This document shows positions 42,943 to 51,843 of a stretch of 64,000 nucleotides of DNA, in pieces. The DNA is taken from positions 1-64,000 of the forward strand of contig NZ_JAIQZA010000013.1 in assembly GCF_020164485.1 (NCBI RefSeq), written 5' to 3'. The position numbers and the translations under genes are program-made. Each line of letters opens with the position of its first letter. Position 1 is the stretch's first letter. A model generated the notes under the pieces. The model searched no databases. It saw nothing but the letters and a program-made list of their open reading frames with translations, and was not told the origin of the DNA. This stretch comes from Salegentibacter tibetensis (GTDB lineage: Bacteria; Bacteroidota; Bacteroidia; Flavobacteriales; Flavobacteriaceae).

Positions 42943-44208
42943 ATGCGATTCGCAGTATTTACCCACGTGATCCACCACCAACAGGAAGGCAGATTTTATG
43001 CCTACAGCCCTTATGTGCGGGAGATGAATTTGTGGATTAAGTATGCCCAAAAAATTGAGGTGGTTGCTCCTTTGGAAGAGGGAAGAATTGGGGAAAAGGA
43101 GATGAGGGAAAAAGGGGAGTTTTATGAGCACCCTTGTATTACTTTTACTAAGATTCCGTCTTTCCATCTACTGAATTTACCGGCAGTTTTAGATTCTTTT
43201 ATAAAGATTCCGGTTATATTTTTTAGGATTTTGGGTGCGATGCGCAGGGCAGATCATTTACATTTAAGGTGTCCGGGGAATATAGGTTTACTGGCGACGA
43301 TAGCCCAGATTTTTTTTCCGAAGAAAACCAAAACCGTAAAATATGCTGGAAACTGGGATCCCAAAGCTAAGCAGCCATGGACCTATAAACTTCAGAAGAA
43401 AATATTAAGCAATACTTTCCTCAGTCGAAATATAAAAGTTTTGGCATACGGGGACTGGCCGAAGCAGTCAGCTAATATATTGCCATTTTTTACCGCAAGC
43501 TTTTCAGAAGTAGAAAAAGAAGGGATTCTGAAAGATTTTAAACCTCCATACAAATTTATTTTCACCGGAAACCTGGTGGAGGGGAAAGGAGTTTTTAAAG
43601 CTATCAAACTTATCGAAGCTCTTAATAGCAAAAGAGTGAATTCAGAACTTGAGATCTATGGAGATGGACTTTTAAAAGATGACCTTAATAATTTTATTCA
43701 AAAGAAAGACTTACAAAAGTTCGTAATGCTAAAAGGCCGAAAAGGCCTGGAAGAATTAAAAGAAGCCTATAAAAAAGCCCATTTTGTGATTCTGCTCTCA
43801 AAAAGTGAGGGCTGGCCAAAAACGATTGCTGAAGGTATGTGGTATGGCTGTATTCCGGTGGCTACGGCTGTAAGCTGTGTGCCGTGGATGTTGGGAAATG
43901 GAAGCCGTGGAATAATATTCGCTGATGCAGAAAAAAGAAAAGAGAAAAAAGAGAAGAGAGAAGAGAATAAAGAGGAGGGAGGTATTTTACTGAATGATGA
44001 ATCTCAGAAAAACCTGTTCTCGATACATCCCGACTCCCGTCGGGACACTCGAACTGACGGTTTTTCTGAAACAGATATTAAAAGAATAGTTAGCCTTTTG
44101 AAAAATCCCGTAAGACTAGAGGAAATGTCCAGTGCCGCGCAGGAATGGAGTCAGGAATATACTTTGGAGAGGTTTGAAATGGCGATTCAGAATGTTCTCA
44201 CGCCTTAG
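42943..44208 (+). CDS. Glycosyltransferase family 4 with repeat-derived insert
   Basis: A TTG start at 42901 would overlap the previous gene, so ATG 42943 (421 residues) is preferred. RFAVFTHVIHHQQEGRFYAY opens the acceptor domain. The donor domain has FTGNLVEGKGVFKAIKLIEA and the E-type motif in LSKSEGWPKTIAEGMWYGC. After GNGSRGIIFADAEKR the protein contains a Lys/Glu-rich stretch (DNA 43928-43980) and then SQKNLFSIHPDSRRDTRTDG. The latter comes from the family B-related element at 44005-44068 read in frame. The canonical C-terminal helix (IKRIVSLLKNP) resumes afterwards. The insertion lies where GT4 enzymes have a variable loop before their last helix, so activity may survive. Confidence 0.8.
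   Translation: MRFAVFTHVIHHQQEGRFYAYSPYVREMNLWIKYAQKIEVVAPLEEGRIGEKEMREKGEFYEHPCITFTKIPSFHLLNLPAVLDSFIKIPVIFFRILGAMRRADHLHLRCPGNIGLLATIAQIFFPKKTKTVKYAGNWDPKAKQPWTYKLQKKILSNTFLSRNIKVLAYGDWPKQSANILPFFTASFSEVEKEGILKDFKPPYKFIFTGNLVEGKGVFKAIKLIEALNSKRVNSELEIYGDGLLKDDLNNFIQKKDLQKFVMLKGRKGLEELKEAYKKAHFVILLSKSEGWPKTIAEGMWYGCIPVATAVSCVPWMLGNGSRGIIFADAEKRKEKKEKREENKEEGGILLNDESQKNLFSIHPDSRRDTRTDGFSETDIKRIVSLLKNPVRLEEMSSAAQEWSQEYTLERFEMAIQNVLTP
44005..44068. repeat. Family B-related palindrome inside a CDS
   Basis: CAGAAAAACC (44005-44014) and GGTTTTTCTG (44059-44068) are perfect 10-bp inverted repeats. They bracket TTCTCGATAC (about 44017-44026), a TCCCGAC/GTCGGGA hairpin (44028-44034, 44039-44045), and CACTCGAACTGACGG. 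The same elements occur in intergenic copies at 139-216 and 4299-4420. In this copy the length keeps the reading frame of the GT4 gene. Confidence 0.8.
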
Positions 44209-44404
44209 CTGAAGAGGGTTCAACTGTCCCGTTCTTGGTTGAAGGTTTGTATAGATTTATTTTTTCCAGCCTCCCTTTAGGGTTGGGGTAAAGCGGGAAA
44301 AATTTTTTCAATACCACCCTGTAAAATGAATTAGCTACCTTTTAGGATATAAGGTGTGGGATGGTTTAATTTTATAAATTTAGTGTGATTATAAAAAATT
44401 GGTT
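44209..44404. other. Spacer without a recognised gene
   Basis: 196 bp of AT-rich spacer with a short T/C-rich tract (TTATTTTTTCCAGCCTCCCT) and no coding region. It contains no obvious promoter. It separates the GT4 gene from a four-helix-bundle gene that may be an insertion into the operon. Confidence 0.5.
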
Positions 44405-44797
44405 ATGGCTAAGGTTGAGCATTTTGAGGATTTGGAGGTTTGGCAACTTGGAAGGGAAATTTGTAGTGATATCGAAGAGCTTTTTTTAAATACGACACTC
44501 GGAAAACGATATAAGCTAAAGGATCAAATGGATAGTAGTTCGGGGTCTATTATGGATAATATCGCGGAAGGATTTGGAAGGGGAGGAAATTTGGAATTCC
44601 GTAATTTTCTAAGTTATTCCCGTGGTTCCTGTGCCGAGCTAAAATCGCAGTTGTATCGGGCAAAGGATAAAAACCTTATATCAGAAAAAGAGCTTAAAAA
44701 TTTATCTGAAAAATGTGAAAAGGAAATCGCCAAAATTACTTCTTTCATTTCATTTTTAAATCGATCGCAATATAAAGGATCAAAATTTAAGAAATAA
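44405..44797 (+). CDS. Four-helix-bundle (23S rRNA IVP-like) protein
   Basis: A 130-residue protein from ATG 44405. TTG 44399 is possible but less natural. HFEDLEVWQLGREICSDIEE opens the first helix, GKRYKLKDQMDSSSGSIMDN the second, and IAEGFGRGGNLEFRNFL is the characteristic loop-helix region of this family. The family was first seen as ORFs in 23S rRNA intervening sequences. Most members, like this one, occur as solitary mobile-looking genes between operons; function unknown. Two 82-bp palindromic direct repeats follow it, the first starting inside its last codons. Confidence 0.85.
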   Translation: MAKVEHFEDLEVWQLGREICSDIEELFLNTTLGKRYKLKDQMDSSSGSIMDNIAEGFGRGGNLEFRNFLSYSRGSCAELKSQLYRAKDKNLISEKELKNLSEKCEKEIAKITSFISFLNRSQYKGSKFKK

Positions 44798-44978
44798 AGA
44801 TGTTCAAGGTTCAACGTTTAACGTTTTTTGCAGTTCGACAGCACGTTAAACATTAAACGTTAAACGGGGAACAAAAGAAACGGGGAACTAAAATAAGAAA
44901 TAAAAATGTTCAAGGTTCAATGTTCAACGTTATTTGCAGTACGTTATCACATTGAACGTTAAACTTTAAACGGGAAAC
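44791..44978. repeat. Two 82-bp direct repeats, each palindromic
   Basis: Copy 1 (44791-44872) and copy 2 (44897-44978) share GAAATAAARATGTTCAAGGT at the left end and CGGGRAAC at the right end. Within each, the arms GTTCAACGTTTAACGT-like and ACGTTAAACATTAAACGTTA-like are imperfect inverted repeats around TTGCAGT. Copy 1 starts in the last codons of the four-helix-bundle gene. Copy 2 ends 17 bp before a GTG start codon. Function unknown; the layout suggests a small mobile palindrome or a duplicated one. Confidence 0.8.
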
Positions 44979-44995
44979 TAATCAAAGAAGTAAAA

Positions 44996-46111
44996 GTGAT
45001 CAATTACCAAAAGAAAAATTTACGAATTATCCAATTGGTCGATAGTTTAAACCCCGGCGGAGCCGAACGAATGGCCATAAACCTGGCGAATTCACTGTTG
45101 GGAGAAGTAGAGGCATCATATCTATGCTGCACCCGATATGAAGGAATGTTAAAAGAAGAATTGAATGAGAAGGTAGGGTATTGTTTTTTAAACAAAAAAC
45201 ATAGTTTAGACTTTCGAGCCCTTAATAAATTGAGATCTTTTATAAAAAAAGAACAGATAGATCTGGTACATGCGCATGGAACTTCCTGGTTTTGGGGAGT
45301 ATTGTTGAAGATATCGGGTTTAAAAATAAAACTGGTTTGGCACGATCATTATGGAAATAGGCTTAAGAATAAAAGCAAAAATTTTGCGTTAATACATTCT
45401 TCGGCATATTTTGACGGGGTTTTAGTATTAACTGATGAACTACAGAAATGGGCATTGAGGAAACTAAAATGTCAGAACATAATTAAACTTCCAAATTTTA
45501 TAGTTGATAAGAATAGGGTATCTTTTAAAAGTAAAGATAAGCATAGTCAAAAATTTCTGATCGTAAATGTGGCGAATTTAAGAAAACCGAAAAATCATCT
45601 GAATCTACTTAAGGCCTTTAGGGATTTTTCAAAAAAGAAACCCAATGTTTACCTTCAATTAATAGGAAAGGACTATAATGATAAGTATTCTGCAGAGCTT
45701 AAGAGATTTATTAAAAATAATTCACTTAGCAATAGAGTGGAGATAATATCCGGAATCACCAGAGTAATGCCTTATTTAAATAATGCCGATTTAGCTGTTT
45801 TGTCTTCCGATTGGGAAGCATTACCGCTAAGTGTACTGGAATATGGCCTGTCTGGCCTGCCTGTGGTAGCTACTAATGTTGGGGAATGTTCTCAAATCCT
45901 AAAAAACAGGGGATTATTGGTTACTCCGGGAAAAGTGGGAGAATTAGAAAAGGCTATTAGTGAGTATTATACCAATCCACAAAAAAGGAAAGATGACGCT
46001 TTGGCTTTACAGTCACATATAAAAAATAATTACACCCGCGCCGCGGTTTTACCAGAATTGATAGAATTTTATTTTAATGTAAGAGGAGAGAAGGAGTATG
46101 GCCACAAGTAA
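44996..46111 (+). CDS. Glycosyltransferase, family 4
   Basis: A 371-residue GT4 with LRIIQLVDSLNPGGAERMAI at the start (the GGAE loop), DLVHAHGTSWFWG in the acceptor domain, and FLIVNVANLRKPKNHLNLL in the donor domain. The E-x7-E motif is in SSDWEALPLSVLEYGLSG, followed by VATNVGECSQILK. The only reasonable start is GTG at 44996, preceded by no clear SD. It overlaps the O-antigen ligase gene downstream by 14 bp, so the two are likely made together. Donor unknown. Confidence 0.86.
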   Translation: MINYQKKNLRIIQLVDSLNPGGAERMAINLANSLLGEVEASYLCCTRYEGMLKEELNEKVGYCFLNKKHSLDFRALNKLRSFIKKEQIDLVHAHGTSWFWGVLLKISGLKIKLVWHDHYGNRLKNKSKNFALIHSSAYFDGVLVLTDELQKWALRKLKCQNIIKLPNFIVDKNRVSFKSKDKHSQKFLIVNVANLRKPKNHLNLLKAFRDFSKKKPNVYLQLIGKDYNDKYSAELKRFIKNNSLSNRVEIISGITRVMPYLNNADLAVLSSDWEALPLSVLEYGLSGLPVVATNVGECSQILKNRGLLVTPGKVGELEKAISEYYTNPQKRKDDALALQSHIKNNYTRAAVLPELIEFYFNVRGEKEYGHK

Positions 46112-47459
46112 AAAATATAGATTTAATTATATTGAATTGCTTCTCATTCATTTTGGAATAGCGTTGGCTATTTATCTTTATCGCCCGGCTTCCCAGTTTA
46201 TTTTGTTAGGGGTACTGATATATTTTACTTTCCTCATCATAATTAAAGAAAATCGCAATAATGAAGCCTTAATGGCCGCGGCATATATAGCCGGTGCCGA
46301 AGTTTTTTTTAGACAAACCGGAGGAATGGTTTTCTATGAAACCGGGAAATATATGGTGATAATTTTCCTGGTGATAGGTATGTTTTTTAAAGGCACTTCT
46401 AATCGTACGGTACCATACTGGACTTATCTTCTTATCCTTATCCCTGGCATTGTTGTAGCTTCTATAACTATGAGTTATGAAGCTGAATTCCGAAAACAAA
46501 TTGCATTTAATCTTAGTGGTCCAGTCGCCTTGGGTGTCTCGGCACTTTACTGTTATTATAAAAAGATAGCAAAAGAAGATTTTCAAAGGGTGATCTTGAT
46601 GCTTCTCCTGCCATTGCTGGCTCAGATGTTTTTTTTATACCTCTTTACCCCCAGTATGAATGATGTAAAAATTAATTTACAGGGAAACTATTCAGCTACA
46701 GCTGGGTATGGGCCAAATCAAATTTCAACGGTTATGGGGATGGGAGTTTTTTTGGTGGCTACAAGATTATTTACCATTAAACATAAGTTTATCAATGTTA
46801 TAGATTTGGTTTTATTAGGGATGATAGGTTATAGGGCTTTAATAACTTTTTCCCGGGGAGGAGTTTATACAGCAGTAGTATGTGTAATAGCTTTTATAAT
46901 CATTTACTATTATAAACAGGGACCAAAAGCACAGACAAAACTAAATTTTAAAATTATTCTTTTAGGGATTGCCAGTCTTGGAATATGGTTTTTTTCTCTT
47001 ATTCAAACCGGAGGTCTATTAAGTAACAGATATAATAATCAGGATGCAGCGGGAAGATTAAAGGAAGATATCACTACAGGAAGGGTGGAATTGTTTACTA
47101 CCGAATTAGAGGCCTTTATACATCATCCGGTTATAGGTATTGGGGTTGGTAAGGGCAAAGAATACAGGCAGGAAAATATGGGTTTAGAAATCGCTAGCCA
47201 TAATGAAATTAGTCGTTTGCTTTCTGAACATGGGCTACTTGGTTTAGTTTCATTATTCATCCTTATCTTAGTGCCCATAATTTTCTGGACAAAGTTTAAG
47301 AACAATTATTATTTTTTGGCGTTCTTAGCATTTTGGTTTTTAACCATAAATCATTCGGCTATGCGAATTGCCCTCCCGGCTTTCGTTTATGGACTGGCCT
47401 TATTATATATAGTAGATGACAAAAAGCCTCCTGTACATAGGAAACGACTTACAGATTAA
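46098..47459 (+). CDS. O-antigen ligase/polymerase family membrane protein
   Basis: The 453-residue protein has about 11-12 hydrophobic helices. A large periplasmic-type loop holds GRLKEDITTGRVELFTTELE and HHPVIGIGVGKGK. After it comes SHNEISRLLSEHGLLGL, the H-N-x-x-x-x-x-x-x-E-x-G pattern characteristic of the Wzy/WaaL (Wzy_C) superfamily, with TFSRGG in an earlier loop. It either polymerises O-units or joins the finished chain to lipid A-core. With an ABC exporter in the same locus, a ligase role (WaaL) is somewhat more likely than polymerase. Overlaps neighbours by 14 bp and 44 bp. Confidence 0.8.
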   Translation: MATSKKYRFNYIELLLIHFGIALAIYLYRPASQFILLGVLIYFTFLIIIKENRNNEALMAAAYIAGAEVFFRQTGGMVFYETGKYMVIIFLVIGMFFKGTSNRTVPYWTYLLILIPGIVVASITMSYEAEFRKQIAFNLSGPVALGVSALYCYYKKIAKEDFQRVILMLLLPLLAQMFFLYLFTPSMNDVKINLQGNYSATAGYGPNQISTVMGMGVFLVATRLFTIKHKFINVIDLVLLGMIGYRALITFSRGGVYTAVVCVIAFIIIYYYKQGPKAQTKLNFKIILLGIASLGIWFFSLIQTGGLLSNRYNNQDAAGRLKEDITTGRVELFTTELEAFIHHPVIGIGVGKGKEYRQENMGLEIASHNEISRLLSEHGLLGLVSLFILILVPIIFWTKFKNNYYFLAFLAFWFLTINHSAMRIALPAFVYGLALLYIVDDKKPPVHRKRLTD

Positions 47460-48432
47460 CAGCTTTACGGCTACCTATATCTCTTTTTTTAGCAAAATGT
47501 TGCGCAAGGAAGGTTATAAGGTAAAGACAGCTTCTACCCGAAGCAATAAAGCCCTACGCTTAATCGAGATGCTCGGGCTTATTGTGCGTTATCATAAAAC
47601 CACCGATATTGTTCTTATCGATACGTATGGGGCTATGAATTTCTACTATGCCTACCTGGTGGCAAAAACCTGCCAGGCCTATAAGGTAGAATACATTCCT
47701 ATTCTCCATGGCGGCAACCTGCCGGAACGTTTAAGCGCTACCAAAAAATATAGTCAAAGCCTCTTCGGAAAGGCAAAAGTCAATATAGCGCCTTCTGAAT
47801 TTTTATATAAAATTTTTCAGGCAGAAGGTTTTCATAACACCCGGATTATTCCGAATGCGATTCAGATGGAGAATTATCCGTTTAAAAAGCGGGAGAATTT
47901 TCAGCCGAAATTGTTATGGGTAAGACGATTTCAAAGACGCTACAATCCGGTAATGGCTTTGGAAGTGCTTTTATTGCTAAAAAAGGATTATCCCGATGCT
48001 GAACTTTGCATGGTTGGACCCGATAAAGACGGTACCATGAAAACCTGTAAAAAGTTTGCTAAAAAACATGAGCTTAACCTCAAATTTACGGGAAAGCTAA
48101 AGAAAAAAGACTGGGCGAAACTTTCAAAAAACTACGATTTCTTTATCAATACCACCAATATAGATAATACGCCAATTAGTGTGATTGAAGCAATGAGCCT
48201 GGGACTGGCCGTTATTTCCACTAATGTGGGCGGGATGCCGGTGCTGATTAAAAATGATTCCGACGGAGTCCTGGTGCCGGTTAATAATGCTAAAACTATG
48301 GCTGCTGAAATTGATAACCTCATAAAACATTCTGAAAAAGCACGATCCCTTACCGAAAATGCCCGCAACAAAGTAGAAGCTTTTGCCTGGGAAAAAGTGA
48401 AAACCGACTGGAACAGGGTTTTAAACTCATAA
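47416..48432 (+). CDS. Glycosyltransferase, family 4 (tandem copy 1)
   Basis: A 338-residue GT4. SLLYIGNDLQINSFTATYIS is the N-terminus, IPILHGGNLPERL is in the acceptor domain, and PKLLWVRRFQRRYNPVMALE and AELCMVGPDKDG are in the donor domain. NTTNIDNTPISVIEAMSLG holds the E-x7-E-type motif and STNVGGMPVLI follows. It begins inside the last 44 bp of the ligase gene. The next gene is a same-length paralogue with many identical motifs, indicating a local duplication. Substrate unknown. Confidence 0.86.
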   Translation: MTKSLLYIGNDLQINSFTATYISFFSKMLRKEGYKVKTASTRSNKALRLIEMLGLIVRYHKTTDIVLIDTYGAMNFYYAYLVAKTCQAYKVEYIPILHGGNLPERLSATKKYSQSLFGKAKVNIAPSEFLYKIFQAEGFHNTRIIPNAIQMENYPFKKRENFQPKLLWVRRFQRRYNPVMALEVLLLLKKDYPDAELCMVGPDKDGTMKTCKKFAKKHELNLKFTGKLKKKDWAKLSKNYDFFINTTNIDNTPISVIEAMSLGLAVISTNVGGMPVLIKNDSDGVLVPVNNAKTMAAEIDNLIKHSEKARSLTENARNKVEAFAWEKVKTDWNRVLNS

Positions 48433-48528
48433 AACCAGCATGATGCCGGACTCGAAAATTGGCAACACATAGTAGCATGATTATAAGCCTGTGTCTAACT
48501 CCCTTTTTGAGATAAAAATTATAAACAG

Positions 48529-49545
48529 ATGAAAAACCTGCTTTATATTGGCAATAAACTGGAATCAAGGGGCGGCGCACCCACATCTATAGATCGATTA
48601 GCTCCCTTATTTAGACAAGAAGGTTTTGAAGTAAAAACTTCTTCCTCGAAGAAAAGTCAGGTGTTGAGGTTATCTGAGATGCTGAAGGCTATAATTATAA
48701 ATAAATCCTGGGCAGATTTGGTGCTTATAGACACTTACAGCACCCGAAATTTTTGGTATGCCGTACTTACGGCAGAACTTTGCAATCAATTGAAGTTGGA
48801 TTATATACTCCTGCTTCACGGTGGTGATCTCCCGGATCGGTTAAAAAAGAACCCACAATTATCAGCTTCTTTATTTAAAAAAGCAAAACTGAATATTGCG
48901 CCTTCGCGTTACCTATTTGAAGTATTTCAAAAAGCAGGATATATTAATCTTAAGTATATTCCAAATTCCATTTTCCTGAGAAATTATCCAATTAAATCCA
49001 GAAGGGCTTTAAAGCCAAAATTGCTTTGGGTACGTGCTTTTGCTGAAATTTATAATCCAATGCTCGCCTTAAAGCTTTTGGAAGCGCTATTAAAGGAATA
49101 TCCCGAAGCTGAACTATGTATGGTCGGTCCCGAAAAGGATAAGTCTTTTGAAGAATGTGTGAATTACGCTAAGAAAAATAAGTTACCGGTCAAATTCACC
49201 GGGAAACTTACAAAATCTGAATGGATCGAGCTTTCAAAAGACTATGATATTTTTCTCAATACTACCAATGTAGATAACACCCCGGTAAGTTTAATTGAAG
49301 CCATGGCTTTGGGATTACCAGTCGTTTCCACCAATGTTGGGGGAATTCCTTATTTACTTCAGCATAAAAAAACCGGCTTGCTGGTACCGCCGGATGATAG
49401 TGGTACAATGCTAGCTGCCCTAAAACATTTACTCCAACACCCGGATTCAGCTGAAAATCTAAGCCAAAATGCCCGTGACCAGGCAGAAAAATACGATTGG
49501 GAACTGGTAAAGCAGGACTGGAAAAACATTTTGCTTTCTGATTGA
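48529..49545 (+). CDS. Glycosyltransferase, family 4 (tandem copy 2)
   Basis: The 338-residue paralogue of the preceding gene has NLLYIGNKLESRGGAPTSID (with an intact GGAP loop, unlike copy 1), LLLHGGDLPDRL, PKLLWVRAFAEIYNPMLALK and ELCMVGPEKDK. NTTNVDNTPVSLIEAMALG is the E-motif region. Length is exactly the same as copy 1. It is the last gene before the repeat tract. The different N-terminal loops suggest the copies have diverged in acceptor choice. Confidence 0.87.
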   Translation: MKNLLYIGNKLESRGGAPTSIDRLAPLFRQEGFEVKTSSSKKSQVLRLSEMLKAIIINKSWADLVLIDTYSTRNFWYAVLTAELCNQLKLDYILLLHGGDLPDRLKKNPQLSASLFKKAKLNIAPSRYLFEVFQKAGYINLKYIPNSIFLRNYPIKSRRALKPKLLWVRAFAEIYNPMLALKLLEALLKEYPEAELCMVGPEKDKSFEECVNYAKKNKLPVKFTGKLTKSEWIELSKDYDIFLNTTNVDNTPVSLIEAMALGLPVVSTNVGGIPYLLQHKKTGLLVPPDDSGTMLAALKHLLQHPDSAENLSQNARDQAEKYDWELVKQDWKNILLSD

Positions 49546-49611
49546 AGTTTTAATAAGCCGTTCCTCTGGCTTCTGTTTGACAAAAGGAGCGTGTCTGAAA
49601 AGATAATAAGG

Positions 49612-49715
49612 CGTCATCCTGAATTTATTTCAGAGCCTGTCCCGATCTTTTATCGGGGATCTAAGCTGTTATAAAGTAATTACATGTTAGAAGCTGAACC
49701 AAGTTCAGCTTGACG
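49612..49715. repeat. Family C element
   Basis: The left end CGTCATCCTGAATTTATTTC and the right end GCTGAACCAAGTTCAGCTTG followed by ACG are imperfect inverted repeats. The core contains a CCCGATCTTTTATCGGG hairpin. Related elements lie at 55534-55636, 57353-57455 and 63119-63200. Confidence 0.85.
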
Positions 49716-50228
49716 AAGATCTGTTTAACAAGAATTTGATTCACTCTACTGCGCAAAAGTCGGAGGGGTTTTTCCATTTCAAGGAAAAACATAAAAAATA
49801 TTAGTGTATTCGTGGCCCTTGGCTCATCCTTGTGAAATTAACCCCGGTTTTTTAATTCAATTCCGCTCCTCTGGAGCTCTTCTCCTCTAACACTTATTTT
49901 TCACTATAAATATATCGCCTTTCTGAGGCTGACAATTTTAAAAGCTTCTCACCTTTCAAAGGGGAGCCCGCCTGAAGGATAAAATCATGATTTTAAAAGT
50001 TGAGATTTTTTTTAAACCGTCATCCTGAACTTGTTTCAGGATCTAACATGATCTAAATTAATATCACCCTAAAATCTAGTACGATTACCTCTCGTCTCTA
50101 CTCTTCATTACGACTAAGGAGCATGGTAATCTTTTGATTCCTGTTTCTGGTTATCAGTTATCATTTCTCTGTTTTGGTTTTTTTTTTGAAGTATTAATAA
50201 TTTTTACAATTATCGAATTCACAAAAAA

Positions 50229-51322
50229 GAACCCCTCCGTCTTTTCGTTTTGCAAACGAAAATCCACCTCCCCTTGAAAAAAGGTGAGGAGCTTTTACTT
50301 TGCTAAGACCCGTTAGATCAAGCTACCGTTTAAAGACTAAGGTCTACCGACTAAACAAAAGTGTGATAATCTTTGCTCAGAAAGTTTTTTGGACTTGAAC
50401 AGATTGCTTCAGTCGTTCCTTCTTCGCAATGAAGAGTTTAGTAGATGTTAGAGCTTATTTTACAAATGATTACCGTCTAATCCATATTAACGAATTAACG
50501 AACTCCCAACTCACGAATTAACAGAAAAGAACCCCTCCGTCTTTTCGTTTTGCAAACGAAAATCCACCTCCCCTTAAAAAAAGGTGAGGAGCTTTTACTT
50601 TGAATAGGCCGGTTAGATCAAGCTACTGTCTAAAGATTAATATCTACCGACTAAGCACGAGCGTGGTAATCTTTGCTCAGAAAGTTTTCGGATTTAAACA
50701 GATTGCTTCAGTCGTTCCTCCAATGACGATTTTTTCGTAATATCAGTTTGAAGAATGAAGAGTTTAGTAGATGTTAGAGCCTATTTTACAAATGAATACC
50801 GTCTAATCCATATTAACGAATTAACGAACTCCCAACTCACGAATTAACAGAAAAGAACCCCTCCGTCTTTTCGTTTTACAAACGAAAATCCACCTCCCCT
50901 TGAAAAAAGGTGAGGAGCTTTTACTTTGCTAAAACCCGTTAGATCAAGCTACCGTCTAAAGACTAAGGTCTACCGACTAAGCAAAAGTGTGATAATCTTT
51001 GCTCAGAAAGTTTTTTGGACTTGAACAGATTGCTTCAGTCGTTCCTCCATCCAATGACGGTTTTTTTGTAACCTCATTTTAAAGAAGTATTTGAGGAAAT
51101 ACAAGCAGTTAGTCGTTAGAAGTATTAAACAAATGACTACCGTCTAATGGCCCCGATTCCATATTATCAAATTAATGAATTAACGAACTCCCAACTCACG
51201 AACTAACAAAAAAGAACCCCTCCGTCTTTTCGTTTTGCAAACGAAAATCCACCCTGCCCGACTGCGTCATTCAGGCGGGCTCCCCTTGAAAAAAGGTGAG
51301 GAGCTTTTACTTTGAATAGGCC
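50229..51322. repeat. Tandem array of ~300-360 bp units (3 full, 1 partial)
   Basis: Each unit begins GAACCCCTCCGTCTTTTCG at 50229, 50529, 50855 and 51214, giving spacings of 300, 326 and 359 bp. Near the start every unit has a palindrome TTTTCGTTT-TGC-AAACGAAAA (one base changed in copy 3) and then a second stem from CCTCCCCTT to AAGGTGAGG. Units 2 and 3 are longer through a short insertion near AATGACG..TTTTTTCGTAA. No reading frame is conserved. Copy 4 stops after about 110 bp and is interrupted by a GCCCGACTGCGTCATTCAGG insertion. Confidence 0.85.
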
Positions 51323-51795
51323 GCCTATAGTTTTTCTTACTTCCAACTGGGATTGCACATAGTAAACCAGAAAGCCACAAATTCACGAATTCTTTTAGTC
51401 TTTTCTCTTGATTCTTGTCTCTTTTTATTTTACTGCAAACCGGGACTGCGCACTGTAAACTGAAAAGCCATGAATCCACGAATAACTTTAGTCGATAGTC
51501 TTTAGTTGTTAGACGTTAAATCTATAAAAAAATAACTACCGGCTAATGACTAAAGACTTTTTCAACAAAGGTTTTCGCTACGAATCCACGAATTTTTTTA
51601 GTCTTTTCTCTTGATTCTTGTCTCTTGTTTCTTTTTATTTGAATCGGCTGTTTTTAGTTTTTATTTTACTGCAAACCGGGACTGCTCACTGTAAACTGAA
51701 AGGGCATGAATCCACGAATATTTTTAGTCTTGAATCTTGTCTCGTGAATCTTACCTCCAATTTGAAAACCCACCCGTATTTTCCTCTATTAAAAA

Positions 51796-51824
51796 TTGAA
51801 TAAATCAAAAAAATTCTATCTTTA
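51796..51824 (+). promoter_or_regulatory. Candidate Bacteroidetes promoter before WcaJ-like gene
   Basis: TTG at 51796-51798 and TATCTTTA at 51817-51824 are 18 bp apart. This fits the flavobacterial -33 TTG / -7 TAnnTTTG pattern with one mismatch in the last base of the -7 box. The ATG follows 19 bp later. The call rests only on pattern match and position. Confidence 0.45.
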
Positions 51825-51843
51825 ACCCGTAAGTAGGTAACCT

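Larger units (their letters stand above)
49546..51843. repeat. 2.3-kb gene-free tract of repeats
   Basis: No gene is supported. The tract holds a family C element (49612-49715), a partial family C end (about 50020-50050), and a tandem array of ~300-360 bp units (50229-51322). A second set of direct repeats shares ACTGCAAACCGGGACTGC and CATGAATCCACGAATA (about 51431-51487 and 51667-51725). Several pyrimidine-rich copies of TCTTTTCTCTTGATTCTTG are also present. The right end carries the probable promoter of the WcaJ-like gene. Confidence 0.8.

Noticed and set aside
50229-51322. CRISPR array
   Set aside because: Units are 300-360 bp and include the inter-stem sequence as part of the repeat; there are no short repeats with unique spacers and no cas genes.
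51618-51803. 61-codon frame upstream of the WcaJ-like gene
   Set aside because: It consists of the same simple pyrimidine-rich repeat text seen elsewhere in the tract and has no protein-like composition.
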